Shown piece by piece: positions 1 through 10,009 of a DNA stretch of 64,000 nt (positions within the stretch are counted from its first letter, which is position 1; the number at the start of each line of letters is the position of its first letter). The DNA comes from Aldersonia sp. NBC_00410 (GTDB lineage: Bacteria; Actinomycetota; Actinomycetes; Mycobacteriales; Mycobacteriaceae), in the NCBI RefSeq assembly GCF_026342035.1, contig NZ_JAPENM010000012.1, positions 1-64,000 on the forward strand. Direction: 5' to 3'. A program made the position numbers and the translations under genes. The notes under the pieces are model-generated. The model saw only the letters and a program-made list of their open reading frames with translations, was not told the DNA's origin and did not search any database.

Positions 1-1
1 T

Positions 2-844
2 GCCAGAAGGCTTCACGGCGCCGTGCTGCTGCCCTTCTTCTCGTTCATGACATTCCTCATCGCGGTGCCGACCGGTGTGAAGTTCTTCAACTGGATCGGC
101 ACCATGTGGAAGGGGCAGTTGACCTTCGAGTCACCGATGTTGTGGTCGGTCGGCTTCCTGGTGACGTTCCTTTTCGGTGGCCTGTCCGGTGTCATCCTGG
201 CCAGCCCCCCGCTGGACTTCCACGTCACCGACTCGTACTTCGTCATCGCGCATTTCCACTACGTGCTCTTCGGCACCATCGTGTTCGCGACCTTCGCCGG
301 CATCTACTTCTGGTTCCCGAAGATGACCGGTCGCATGCTTGACGAGCGCCTGGCGAGGTGGCACTTCTGGACCACGATTATCGGCTTCAATGCGACATTC
401 CTGGTGCAGCACTGGGTGGGTGCCGAGGGCATGCCGCGTCGCTACGCGGATTACCTCCCGTCCGACGGCTTCACCGTGCTGAACTCGATCTCCACCGTCG
501 GCGCGTTCGTCCTCGGTGCTTCGACGCTGCCGTTCGTCTGGAACGTCTTCAAGAGCTTCCGGTACGGCGAGGTCGTCACGGTGGACGACCCGTGGGGCTA
601 CGGCAACTCGCTCGAATGGGCGACGAGCTGCCCGCCGCCGCGGCACAACTTCTACGAGCTGCCCCGCATCCGCTCCGAGCGTCCCGCGTTCGAGCTGCAC
701 TACCCGCACATGGTCGAGCGGATGCGCGCCGAGGCGCACGTCGGTTTCGGCTCCGGGCACGGCACCGTCGACGCCCTCGAACGCGACCGAGTGCCGTTCG
801 GCGACAAGGGCGACGACCACGCCGGCACCGATAGCACCATGTAG
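2..844 (+). CDS. ctaD: Cytochrome c oxidase subunit I, C-terminal part
   Basis: Subunit I of the aa3 terminal oxidase, a polytopic membrane protein that reduces oxygen in the respiratory chain. Only about 280 C-terminal codons are in the window; the 5' end is cut by the window edge. The frame shows the conserved stretch [20 protein letters not shown] around codons 69-88, whose HFH histidines are the heme a3 and heme a ligands, and the actinobacterial tail [20 protein letters not shown] near codons 198-217. At least four hydrophobic segments are visible. The first seven codons (ARRLHGA) do not fit the family, which has a histidine-rich segment ending TGA just before VLLPFF; this looks like an indel or contig-end error. 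serB follows, as in mycobacteria (Rv3043c/Rv3042c). Confidence 0.96.
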   Translation, partial: ARRLHGAVLLPFFSFMTFLIAVPTGVKFFNWIGTMWKGQLTFESPMLWSVGFLVTFLFGGLSGVILASPPLDFHVTDSYFVIAHFHYVLFGTIVFATFAGIYFWFPKMTGRMLDERLARWHFWTTIIGFNATFLVQHWVGAEGMPRRYADYLPSDGFTVLNSISTVGAFVLGASTLPFVWNVFKSFRYGEVVTVDDPWGYGNSLEWATSCPPPRHNFYELPRIRSERPAFELHYPHMVERMRAEAHVGFGSGHGTVDALERDRVPFGDKGDDHAGTDSTM

Positions 845-2970
<2,126 letters not shown>

Positions 2971-2984
<14 letters not shown>

Positions 2985-3411
2985 CGCGCGCGAACGGTTC
3001 GCCGCGGCACGCGTGGCGCGGCTCGCGACGGCGAGCGCCGCCGCGGTGCCGCATCTCGTGCCAGTCGTGTTCGCACTGGAAAACGACTACATCGCGCTCG
3101 CTGTCGACGCGAAGCCGAAGACGACCACCCGGCTGCGGCGGTTGGACAATATCGCCGCCACGGGCCGGGTGAGTCTGCTCGTCGACGCCTACGACGAGGA
3201 CTGGAGCCAACTGTGGTGGGTACGGGTCGACGGTGTCGCCGACATCGTTGCGGCAGAACAACCGTCGGGGACAGCCGCGATCGACGCACTGGTCGCGAAG
3301 TATCCGCAGTACGCGCACGCCCGCCCCGCGGGCCCGGCGATCATTGTGCGCGACCTACGTTGGCGGGCCTGGGAATTCACCCCGCATCCCGGGGACCGGG
3401 ACGCGGAGTGA
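2971..3411 (+). CDS. PPOX-class F420/flavin-dependent oxidoreductase
   Basis: 146 residues, about the length of the TIGR03668-type PPOX family (Rv1155-like split-barrel proteins that bind F420 or FMN). The start region FAAARVARLATA and the central PHLVPVVFALE are characteristic of the split beta-barrel; WWVRVDGVADIV and the closing WRAWEF also fit. Start is TTG at 2971, inside the preceding gene; an internal GTG at codon 15 would cut the conserved ARVARLAT strand, so it is less likely. Substrate cannot be predicted. It faces the thiolase gene, with only 6 bp between the two stops. Confidence 0.75.
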
Positions 3412-3417
3412 ACTCGG

Positions 3418-4611
3418 TCAGACCGCGACGATCACCGACGACCCGTGCCCGAACAGTCCCTGGTTCGCCGTAATCCCGACCCGAGCGCCCTCGACCTGTC
3501 GACCGTCGGCCTGCCCGCGTAGCTGCCAGGTGAGCTCGCAGACCTGAGCCAGCGCCTGCGCAGGCACGGCCTCGCCGAAGCAGGCCAGCCCGCCGGACGG
3601 GTTCACGGGAAGTCGGCCGCCGATTGTCGTGTCACCCGCACGAAGCAGGTGCTCGGCCTGGCCACGCTTGCACAGCGCGAGATCCTCGATCCAGTCGAGT
3701 TCGAGCGCGGTGGACAGGTCGTAGACCTCGGCGACGTCGACGTCCTCGGGGGAGATCCCGGCCTCCTCGTAGGCGGCGTACCCGATCGACTCCTTGAACG
3801 TCCGTTCCGGCGCCGGCACGGCGGCCGAGGAGTCGGTGGAGAAATTCGGCATGTCCATGACGGTCTGCGGGAAGGTCGGGGTGACCGTCGAAATTGCCTT
3901 GATCCGAACCGGATCCGTGAGGCCGTGCTTGCGCGCGTATTCCACCGAGGTGAGGATCAGTGCCGCTCCGCCGTCGGAGGTGGCGCAGATGTCGAGCAGG
4001 TGCAGTGGATCGGCGACCATCGCGGAGTTCAGCACGTCCTCGGCGCTGACCTCCTTGCGGTAGCGCGCATTCGGGTTGTTGAGCCCGTGGCGGGCGTTCT
4101 TCACCTTCACCGCCGCGAAGTCCGCGGGAGTCGCCCCGTAGAGGTCGATGCGGCGCCGCGCGTACAGCGCGAAGTAGCCCGGGTTGGTCATGCCCATCAA
4201 CCGGAACCGAAGCCAGTCCGGGTCGTTCCAGCGCTCGCCTGCGTTCGGTGCGAGGAAGCCCTTCGGCGTGGTGTCCGCGCCGACAACCAGGGCGACGTCG
4301 GACAGTCCGGCCAGGATCCGCGCCCGCGCCGTGTCCAGTGCCTGGGCTCCTGTCGCGCACGCCGCGTACGATGTCGCCACCCTGGCGCCGTTCCAGCCGA
4401 GTGCCTGGGCGAAGGTGGCACCGGCGACGTAGCCGCCGTACCCGTTGCGGACCGTCTCGCCGCCGACAATCAGATCGACGTCGTTCCAGGCGATCCCGGA
4501 ATCGGCAAGCGCGGCACGCGCCGCGGCGACACCGTAGTTGACGAACGGCTGTCCCCACTTGCCCCAGGCGTGCATGCCAACGCCGAGAATGGCAACGTCT
4601 TTCGAGCTCAC
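3418..4611 (-). CDS. Thiolase/lipid-transfer protein (Rv1627c-like)
   Basis: 397 residues of the thiolase superfamily, lipid-transfer-protein branch. The nucleophilic cysteine is in SYAACATGAQ (Cys85); NPSGGLACFGEAVPAQ and the closing GLFGHGSSVIV correspond to the C-terminal thiolase motifs with the GHG loop. Such proteins work with a DUF35 Zn-ribbon/OB-fold partner in acyl-CoA or steroid side-chain chemistry (thiolysis or retro-aldol), and the partner gene lies directly upstream with a GTGA start/stop overlap. GTG 4609-4611 is chosen because of that overlap; the frame stays open far upstream but only as antisense of glgX. A KstR-like operator precedes the operon. The pair resembles Rv1628c-Rv1627c. 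Confidence 0.88.
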   Translation of the reverse strand: MSSKDVAILGVGMHAWGKWGQPFVNYGVAAARAALADSGIAWNDVDLIVGGETVRNGYGGYVAGATFAQALGWNGARVATSYAACATGAQALDTARARILAGLSDVALVVGADTTPKGFLAPNAGERWNDPDWLRFRLMGMTNPGYFALYARRRIDLYGATPADFAAVKVKNARHGLNNPNARYRKEVSAEDVLNSAMVADPLHLLDICATSDGGAALILTSVEYARKHGLTDPVRIKAISTVTPTFPQTVMDMPNFSTDSSAAVPAPERTFKESIGYAAYEEAGISPEDVDVAEVYDLSTALELDWIEDLALCKRGQAEHLLRAGDTTIGGRLPVNPSGGLACFGEAVPAQALAQVCELTWQLRGQADGRQVEGARVGITANQGLFGHGSSVIVAV

Positions 4612-5165
4612 GCGTCGGCTCCGTTCGAATCGGTGACATCGGCTCCGCTTCGCTGCGCGGTGACATCGGCTCCGCTTCGCTGCGCGGTGACATCGGCTCC
4701 GCTTCGCTGCGCGGTGACATCGGCTCCGCTTCGCTGCGCGGTGATCGGCTTCCAGCGCCAGATCGTTCGTACGCCCACCTCGTCCGTGTACAGCGGTTCC
4801 ACCACGAGTTCCACCGGGCTGCCCACCTTCAGATCGGCGACGCCGTGTCCGTCGGCGACCTGGCCGAGCACCACGATGCCCTCCGGTAACTCGACGGCGG
4901 CCAGCGCGAACGGCTGGTACGGGTCGGTGTTCGAGATATAGGGCGCCGGTGGCTTGTACTGGGCATCGGTGTAGGACCACACCGTGCCGCGGCGGGACAG
5001 TTCGACGTCGTCGAACTCTTCGCCGGCACAACTCGGGTTCTTGCAGAAGGTCGTCTCGCGCGGGAAGGAGATCGTGCCGCACGCTCGGCACGACGTGCCG
5101 ATCAGGGCAGGCGCCGGACCGGTGGTGAACCAGCCCTCGATGGCCGGTGTCGCGGTGTCGCTCAT
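4608..5165 (-). CDS. DUF35 OB-fold/Zn-ribbon acyl-CoA binding protein with repeat tail
   Basis: 185 residues. Cys26, Cys29, Cys41 and Cys46 form the rubredoxin-like Zn ribbon, followed by the OB-fold (about 50-140) that in homologues binds acyl-CoA and caps the thiolase partner. The family normally ends near the RWKPI at about 136-140. Here the frame continues through four identical nine-residue repeats (AQRSGADVT unit, residues about 142-177) and ends DSNGADA. The repeats come from a 27-bp DNA tandem array and are probably a neutral extension. The TGA overlaps the GTG of the thiolase gene. Start ATG at 5165. Confidence 0.85.
   Translation of the reverse strand: MSDTATPAIEGWFTTGPAPALIGTSCRACGTISFPRETTFCKNPSCAGEEFDDVELSRRGTVWSYTDAQYKPPAPYISNTDPYQPFALAAVELPEGIVVLGQVADGHGVADLKVGSPVELVVEPLYTDEVGVRTIWRWKPITAQRSGADVTAQRSGADVTAQRSGADVTAQRSGADVTDSNGADA
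4633..4740. repeat. Four perfect 27-bp tandem repeats
   Basis: Units 4633-4659, 4660-4686, 4687-4713 and 4714-4740 are identical. The length is a multiple of three, so the array is translated in frame at the 3' end of the DUF35 gene, right before its coupled junction with the thiolase gene. Confidence 0.97.
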
Positions 5166-5216
5166 TCAAACCTCGTCTGGTCGGGACCGTCCGGCGGCGA
5201 ACCGCCGAGACCAAAA

Positions 5217-5230
5217 TGAAACGTGTTCTA
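5217..5230 (-). promoter_or_regulatory. KstR-type operator upstream of DUF35-thiolase operon
   Basis: TGAAACGTGTTCTA fits the published mycobacterial KstR consensus TNNAACNNGTTNNA at every fixed position. It lies 52-65 bp upstream of the DUF35 start and abuts a minus-strand -10-like AATACT (5235-5230), so a bound repressor would cover the transcription start. KstR is the TetR-family repressor of sterol catabolism. As I recall, the Rv1628c-Rv1627c pair belongs to that regulon. Confidence 0.65.
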
Positions 5231-5279
5231 GTATTGCACGCGCTTCCTGGTTTGTGATCCCCGGCACGTGCCGGCCGGA

Positions 5280-7406
5280 TCAGGCCTGCGCGCGCAGCGC
5301 GAGCGCCACCGGACCGGTCAGCGTCAGTACCGTCCCCGGGGCCAGCGGGGTGCGGTCCGCGGGTGTGCCGTCCACAGCCGTCGAATCGAGTACCGGCTCC
5401 AGGACTCCGTCGAACCATTCGGGGGCGGCGAGGCAGATCTCGGCTGCGGGGCCGGAATGCAGGACGAGGCACCAGCTCGTGTCGGCGAGTGGTTCCCCCG
5501 CACCCGAGTGCGAGCGGACATCGGAACCATCCACCCACATCTGCAGCGTGCGGCGCGCATCGTCGTGCCAGGCCCCGTTGACCAACTCGGTGCCCTCCGC
5601 GCCGAACCACACCAGATCGGGATGGCCGGTGTTGGTGTGGCGGCCCTCGAAGAATTCCGGCTGACGCAGTGCGGGTGCGTCGCGACGCAGCGCGAGTGCC
5701 GCGGCCACGAAGGCGGTGTGCAGCGGATCCGCGGTAGACCAGTCGACCGGCCAGGAGTCGGCCACCGGAGTCCGTTCGCGCACGCAATAGGCGTTGTTGT
5801 TGCCCTGCTGGGTGTGCCCGAGTTCGTCTCCGGCCAACAGCATCGGGGTGCCGGTGGCGAGCAACAGCGTGGCCAGCAGCGCGCGCACATGCCGGGCGCG
5901 GGCCGCTTCCACCTCGGGGTCGTCGGTGGGGCCCTCGATGCCGTAGTTCACCGACAGATTGTTGTTGGAGCCGTCCCGGTTGTTTTCGCCGTTGGCCTCG
6001 TTGTGCTTGTGCGCGTAGGACACCAGATCGCGCGCCGTGAACCCGTCGTGCGCGGTGACGAAGTTGATCGAGGTCCACGTCCGCTGCTTGGGCCCGAAGA
6101 GGTCCGACGAGCCGGCCAGCCGGGACGCGACTTCGCCGATACCGTGGTCGCCGTTCCAGAACCTGCGCACATCGTCGCGGAACCGGTCGTTCCACTCCGA
6201 CCAGGCGGTGCCGAACTTGCCGACCTCGTAGCCGGTCGGTGTCGCGTCCCACGGCTCGGCGATCAGCTTGGCGCGCCGCAACACCGGGTCGGCGCCGATC
6301 GCGCCGAGCAGTGGCGCGCGCTGGTCGAAGGACATCCCGCGGTCCCGGCCGAGTACCGACGCGAGATCGAACCGGAAGCCGTCGACGCCCATCCGTTCCA
6401 CCCAGTAGCGCAGGCTGTCGCACACCATCCGCACGGTGGCCGGTGTGTACAGGTTGACCGTGTTGCCGCAGCCGGTGAGATCGACATCGAATCCGGTCGG
6501 GGTGAGCTGGTAGTAGCCGGGCGCATCGAGCCCACGCCAGGACAGCGTCGGTCCGTCCACCCCGACTTCGCAGGTGTGGTTGTAGACCACGTCGAGCAGC
6601 ACCTCGATACCGCCCTCGTGCAGCCGGTCCACCATCGCGCGGAACTCGGGCACCTCGTGGCCCGGCACGCTCGCGTAGCCGGGGTGCGGGGCGAAGAATG
6701 CGGCCGTGGAATAGCCCCAGTGATTGCGCATGCCACGGGCGCGGACCGACGGCTCGCTCGCAAACGCCTGTACCGGAAGCAATTCGACCGCGGTGATGCC
6801 GAGGCCGGTGAGGTGGTCGAGCACCGCGTCCGAGGCGAGACCGAGGTAGGTCCCGCGTTCGCCGGGGGCAACATCGGGGTGACGCGCGGTGTAGGAGCCG
6901 ACGTGCACCTCGAGGATGACCGTCTCTTCCCAGGGGGTCTCCAGCCGGTCGGCCGCTGCCATCGCCGGGGGGTCCGGCGTGACCACCGAGAGCGGCACGT
7001 GGCCGAGCGAATCAACCTCCGAGGGGGCGCCGAACGGGTCGCCTGCGTAACCGAGCAGCGCCTCGGCCTTGCCGAACCGGCCGCTGATCCGGCGCGCCGA
7101 GGGGTCGAGGAGCAGTTTGTTCGGGTTGAACCGCCGCCCGCGCCTTGGCGTCCACGGACCGTGCGCGCGGTAACCGTAGTGCGCGCCGTCCTCGACCCCA
7201 TCGAGCGTGCCGTGCCAGACCCCGGCCGTCAGATGTGGCAGGTCCAGGCGATTTTCGCGGCCGGAGCCGTCGACGAAACACACCTGCACCCGTTCGGCCC
7301 GCGGCGCGTGGACGGCGAACTGCACGCCGTCGCGCACGCGCGAGGCGCCGAGTGGGAAGGGGGAGCCCGGACGAGGATTCGCGGCCGGAATCGACACGTG
7401 CGACAC
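5280..7406 (-). CDS. glgX: Glycogen debranching enzyme GlgX
   Basis: 708 residues, GH13 isoamylase/GlgX family; hydrolyses alpha-1,6 branches of glycogen limit dextrin. An N-terminal CBM48-like domain (about 10-150) precedes the catalytic barrel. The four GH13 regions are present: DVVYNHT near 272, GFRFDLA near 341 with the nucleophile Asp, AEPWD near 382 with the acid/base Glu, and TAHDGFT near 449. The loop NEANGENNRDGSNNNLSVNY and the LLAGDELGHTQQGNNNAYC segment are typical of GlgX. Start GTG 7404-7406 (reads VSHVSIP). It is transcribed away from the ABC ATPase gene; the two starts are about 50 bp apart, so the promoters must be compact. No other glycogen gene is adjacent. Confidence 0.95.
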   Translation of the reverse strand: MSHVSIPAANPRPGSPFPLGASRVRDGVQFAVHAPRAERVQVCFVDGSGRENRLDLPHLTAGVWHGTLDGVEDGAHYGYRAHGPWTPRRGRRFNPNKLLLDPSARRISGRFGKAEALLGYAGDPFGAPSEVDSLGHVPLSVVTPDPPAMAAADRLETPWEETVILEVHVGSYTARHPDVAPGERGTYLGLASDAVLDHLTGLGITAVELLPVQAFASEPSVRARGMRNHWGYSTAAFFAPHPGYASVPGHEVPEFRAMVDRLHEGGIEVLLDVVYNHTCEVGVDGPTLSWRGLDAPGYYQLTPTGFDVDLTGCGNTVNLYTPATVRMVCDSLRYWVERMGVDGFRFDLASVLGRDRGMSFDQRAPLLGAIGADPVLRRAKLIAEPWDATPTGYEVGKFGTAWSEWNDRFRDDVRRFWNGDHGIGEVASRLAGSSDLFGPKQRTWTSINFVTAHDGFTARDLVSYAHKHNEANGENNRDGSNNNLSVNYGIEGPTDDPEVEAARARHVRALLATLLLATGTPMLLAGDELGHTQQGNNNAYCVRERTPVADSWPVDWSTADPLHTAFVAAALALRRDAPALRQPEFFEGRHTNTGHPDLVWFGAEGTELVNGAWHDDARRTLQMWVDGSDVRSHSGAGEPLADTSWCLVLHSGPAAEICLAAPEWFDGVLEPVLDSTAVDGTPADRTPLAPGTVLTLTGPVALALRAQA

Positions 7407-7457
7407 AACTGCCGATCCTGCCGTGAAACGCTTTGGGATGTGCGTAAAGATGAACGA

Positions 7458-8282
7458 GTGTCAGAACCCGATCCGGACTTGCTCATCGATTTCACCGACG
7501 TCCTCGTCCGGCGATCGGGGAACGTTCTCGTCGGTCCGGTCACCTGGCAGGTGGAGCTCGACGAGAAGTGGGTGATTCTCGGCCCGAACGGTGCGGGCAA
7601 GACGTCGCTGCTTCGGATCGCGGCCGCCCAGGTGCATCCGACCTCCGGTACCGCGCACCTGCTCGGTGAGGTACTCGGCCACGTCGATGTGAACGAGCTG
7701 CGCCCGCGTATCGGCCTGTCGTCGGCCTCGCTGGCGAGTCGGATTCCGCCTGACGAAAAAGTGAGCGACCTGGTGGTTTCCGCCGGCTACGGCGTGCTCG
7801 GCCGGTGGCGTGAGCGCTACGAGGCCATCGATACCGAGCGGGCCGTCGACATGCTGGAAAGTGTCGGTGCCGAGCATCTCGCGGAGCGGACCTACGGCAC
7901 GCTGTCCGAGGGCGAGCGCAAACGGGTGCTGATCGCGCGGGCGTTGATGACCGATCCCGAGTTGCTGCTGCTCGACGAGCCGGCCGCCGGTCTCGACCTC
8001 GGCGGCCGCGAGGAACTCGTCTCGCGCCTCACCGATTTCGCCGAGGATCCCGACTCACCGGCAACCGTGCTCGTGACCCACCACGTCGAGGAGATCCCGA
8101 TCGGGTTCACGCACGCCATGCTGCTCAAGGACGGCGTGGTTGTCGCGCAGGGTCTGCTCGACGACGTGCTGAACGAGGACAACCTGAGCCACGCATTCAG
8201 CCAGTCGATCGCGCTCGAAAACGCCGACGGCCGGTACTTCGCGCGGCGGAAACGGCGGCCGGGGCGTCACCGCACCCGCTGA
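7458..8282 (+). CDS. ABC transporter ATP-binding protein (Rv3041c-like)
   Basis: 274-residue stand-alone ABC ATPase. Walker A GPNGAGKTS near 42, signature LSEGERKRV near 149, Walker B LLLLDEP near 169 and the H-loop in VTHHVEE near 206 are intact. The sequence resembles the ModF/COG1119 group. No permease or binding protein is adjacent, so substrate and even a transport role are unknown. Start GTG 7458 is chosen because the fold begins about eight residues later; GTG 7440 is possible. The frame stays open upstream but there it is antisense to glgX. Position after serB and before the Nudix gene agrees with M. tuberculosis. Confidence 0.9.
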   Translation: MSEPDPDLLIDFTDVLVRRSGNVLVGPVTWQVELDEKWVILGPNGAGKTSLLRIAAAQVHPTSGTAHLLGEVLGHVDVNELRPRIGLSSASLASRIPPDEKVSDLVVSAGYGVLGRWRERYEAIDTERAVDMLESVGAEHLAERTYGTLSEGERKRVLIARALMTDPELLLLDEPAAGLDLGGREELVSRLTDFAEDPDSPATVLVTHHVEEIPIGFTHAMLLKDGVVVAQGLLDDVLNEDNLSHAFSQSIALENADGRYFARRKRRPGRHRTR

Positions 8283-8305
8283 TCCTGATCGGCGCCGGGC
8301 CGGGC

Positions 8306-8311
8306 TACGGT
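8306..8311 (+). promoter_or_regulatory. -10 element, leaderless Nudix gene
   Basis: TACGGT lies six bases before the ATG, placing transcription start at or next to the start codon. No Shine-Dalgarno precedes the ATG. Confidence 0.55.
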
Positions 8312-8317
8312 GCACAA

Positions 8318-9130
8318 ATGAGCGATTCCGTTCCGCAGCCCACCGGCGCACCCATCAAGGATGCATCCACCGTGATGCTGGTCCGCGACACCGATACCGG
8401 TGTCGAGATCTTCCTCGTACGCCGATCCAAGGGAATGGCGTTCGCCGCGGGCGTGACGGTGTTCCCGGGTGGCGGGGTCGACCCGACCGACGCGCACACC
8501 GAGCTCGACTGGGCCGGGCCGTCGCCGGCCTGGTGGGGCGAGCGGTTCGGTGTCGACGACAAGCGCGCCCAGGCGCTGGTCTGCGCCGCGGTGCGCGAGA
8601 CGTTCGAGGAATGCGGAGTGCTGCTCGCGGGGCCCACCGCCGACACCGTCGTCGCCGACACCACCGGGTATCACGAGGCGCGCGGCCGGCTCGAGCGCCG
8701 CGAACTGAGCCTCAGCGAATTCCTGACCAGGGAGAAACTCGTGCTGCGCAGCGACCTGCTGCGCCCGTGGGCGCGCTGGATCACGCCGGTGATCGAGACG
8801 CGTCGCTACGACACCAACTTCTTCGTCGCCTTGCTGCCCGACGGACAGATCCCCGACGGTGCGACCACCGAGGCGGCCGAAGTGATGTGGCGGACCCCGC
8901 AGGCGGGGATTCAGGATTGGGTCGACGGCGACACCATGCTGATGCCGCCGACCTTCACCCAGCTCCACTCGTTATCCCAGTTCGAGAACACCGCCGGGAT
9001 CCTCGCCGCCGAGCCGACGATCCAGACGATCGAGCCGACACTCGACACCTCCGGCCCGAAGTGGCGGCTGTCGTTCCCGGGCGAGGAAAACTACTACGCG
9101 GCGGGGGAACTGCCGCAGATCAGCCGCTAG
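8318..9130 (+). CDS. Nudix hydrolase (Rv3040c-like)
   Basis: 270 residues, Nudix superfamily, similar in layout to eukaryotic NUDT19-type acyl-CoA diphosphatases. The glycine-rich start of the Nudix box (FPGGGVDPTD, about 49-58) is separated by an insertion from the catalytic helix AAVRETFEECGVLL (about 90-103), which keeps the REUxEExGU pattern. The C-terminal part RWITPVIETRRYDTNFF is typical of the same subfamily. Such enzymes hydrolyse nucleoside diphosphate-linked compounds, often CoA derivatives; the substrate here is inferred only. The gene sits between the ABC ATPase and the enoyl-CoA hydratase as in mycobacteria. Confidence 0.9.
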   Translation: MSDSVPQPTGAPIKDASTVMLVRDTDTGVEIFLVRRSKGMAFAAGVTVFPGGGVDPTDAHTELDWAGPSPAWWGERFGVDDKRAQALVCAAVRETFEECGVLLAGPTADTVVADTTGYHEARGRLERRELSLSEFLTREKLVLRSDLLRPWARWITPVIETRRYDTNFFVALLPDGQIPDGATTEAAEVMWRTPQAGIQDWVDGDTMLMPPTFTQLHSLSQFENTAGILAAEPTIQTIEPTLDTSGPKWRLSFPGEENYYAAGELPQISR

Positions 9131-9138
9131 CTCTCGCG

Positions 9139-9144
9139 TAACGT
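9139..9144 (+). promoter_or_regulatory. -10 element, leaderless enoyl-CoA hydratase gene
   Basis: TAACGT with an 8-base gap to the ATG at 9153; no ribosome binding site is present. Confidence 0.5.
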
Positions 9145-9152
9145 CGCGCGGC

Positions 9153-9932
9153 ATGGCTGAATTCGTCACGGTCGAGGTCTCCGACGGCATCGGCACAATC
9201 CGGCTCGACCGGCCGCCGGTCAACGCGCTCGATCAGCAGGCCCGTCGCGAGCTCACCGCAGCAGCCCGGGAGGCCGCCGCGCATCCAGAGGTCCGCGCGG
9301 TCATCGTGTACGGGGGCGAGAAGGTGTTCGCCGCGGGCGACGATGTGGCCGAACTGGCAGAGTTGAGTGTCGCGCAGGTCCGTGCGATGACCGCCGATAT
9401 GCAGGAAGCGCTCGGTGCGGTCGCGGCGATTCCGCAGCCGACCGTCGCCGCGATCACCGGGTACGCGCTCGGCGGCGGGCTCGAGATCGCGCTCGGCGCG
9501 GACCGGCGGATCATCGGCGACAACGTCCGGCTCGGGCTGCCCGAGATCCTGCTCGGCATCATCCCCGTCGGCGGCGGCACGCAGCGGCTCGCACGCCTGA
9601 TCGGGCCGAGCCAAGCCAAGGACTTGATCTTCACCGGCCGGTTCGTCGAGCCGGACGAGGCCAAGCGGATCGGGCTTGTCGACGAGGTGGTCGCCCCGGA
9701 CGAGGTCTACAACCGCGCACGCAGCTGGGCACAACAGTTCGTGTCCGGACCGGCACTGGCGCTGGCGGCAGCGAAGTCCGCCATCGACTCCGGCTTGGAG
9801 TCCGGGTTGGATGCCGGACTTGCGACCGAGCGACGCTTGTTCGCGGAGGTTTTCGACACCGCGGATCGTGTCGAGGGGCTGCGTTCATTCCTGGCGGACG
9901 GCCCGGGACGAGCCGCGTTCAGCGGCGGATAA
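9153..9932 (+). CDS. Enoyl-CoA hydratase/isomerase (EchA17-like)
   Basis: 259-residue crotonase-fold protein. The oxyanion-hole segments AAGDDVAEL (about 62-70) and ALGGGLEIALGAD (about 107-119) are present. Glu131 in GLPEILLGIIPVGGGTQRL sits at the position of a catalytic glutamate, so hydratase activity is plausible. It would add water to trans-2-enoyl-CoA in beta-oxidation or a related acyl-CoA pathway. Position between the Nudix gene and a methyltransferase gene corresponds to echA17 (Rv3039c). The ATG at 9153 lies just after a -10 element, so the mRNA is probably leaderless. Confidence 0.93.
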   Translation: MAEFVTVEVSDGIGTIRLDRPPVNALDQQARRELTAAAREAAAHPEVRAVIVYGGEKVFAAGDDVAELAELSVAQVRAMTADMQEALGAVAAIPQPTVAAITGYALGGGLEIALGADRRIIGDNVRLGLPEILLGIIPVGGGTQRLARLIGPSQAKDLIFTGRFVEPDEAKRIGLVDEVVAPDEVYNRARSWAQQFVSGPALALAAAKSAIDSGLESGLDAGLATERRLFAEVFDTADRVEGLRSFLADGPGRAAFSGG

Positions 9933-9996
9933 CGCCCTGCTACCAGCGGCGCAACCATCGCGGCAGGGAGCAGAACGATAACCGGTTCGTGACCGG

Positions 9997-10002
9997 TAGG
10001 CT
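9997..10002 (+). promoter_or_regulatory. -10 element, leaderless methyltransferase gene
   Basis: TAGGCT seven bases before ATG 10010. This supports ATG 10010 over the in-frame GTG at 9989, which would lie upstream of the transcription start. Confidence 0.55.
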
Positions 10003-10009
10003 GCCCTGC

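Noticed and set aside
4620-4640. GTTCGAATC, a tRNA T-arm-like string
   Set aside because: No acceptor stem or anticodon arm around it; it is the end of the DUF35 coding sequence.
4633-4740. Possible CRISPR array
   Set aside because: Repeats are directly adjacent without spacers and are translated in frame.
4612-6423. Extension of the thiolase frame far upstream
   Set aside because: The extra 600 codons are another phase of the DUF35 and glgX genes; the GTGA overlap at 4608-4611 marks the real start.
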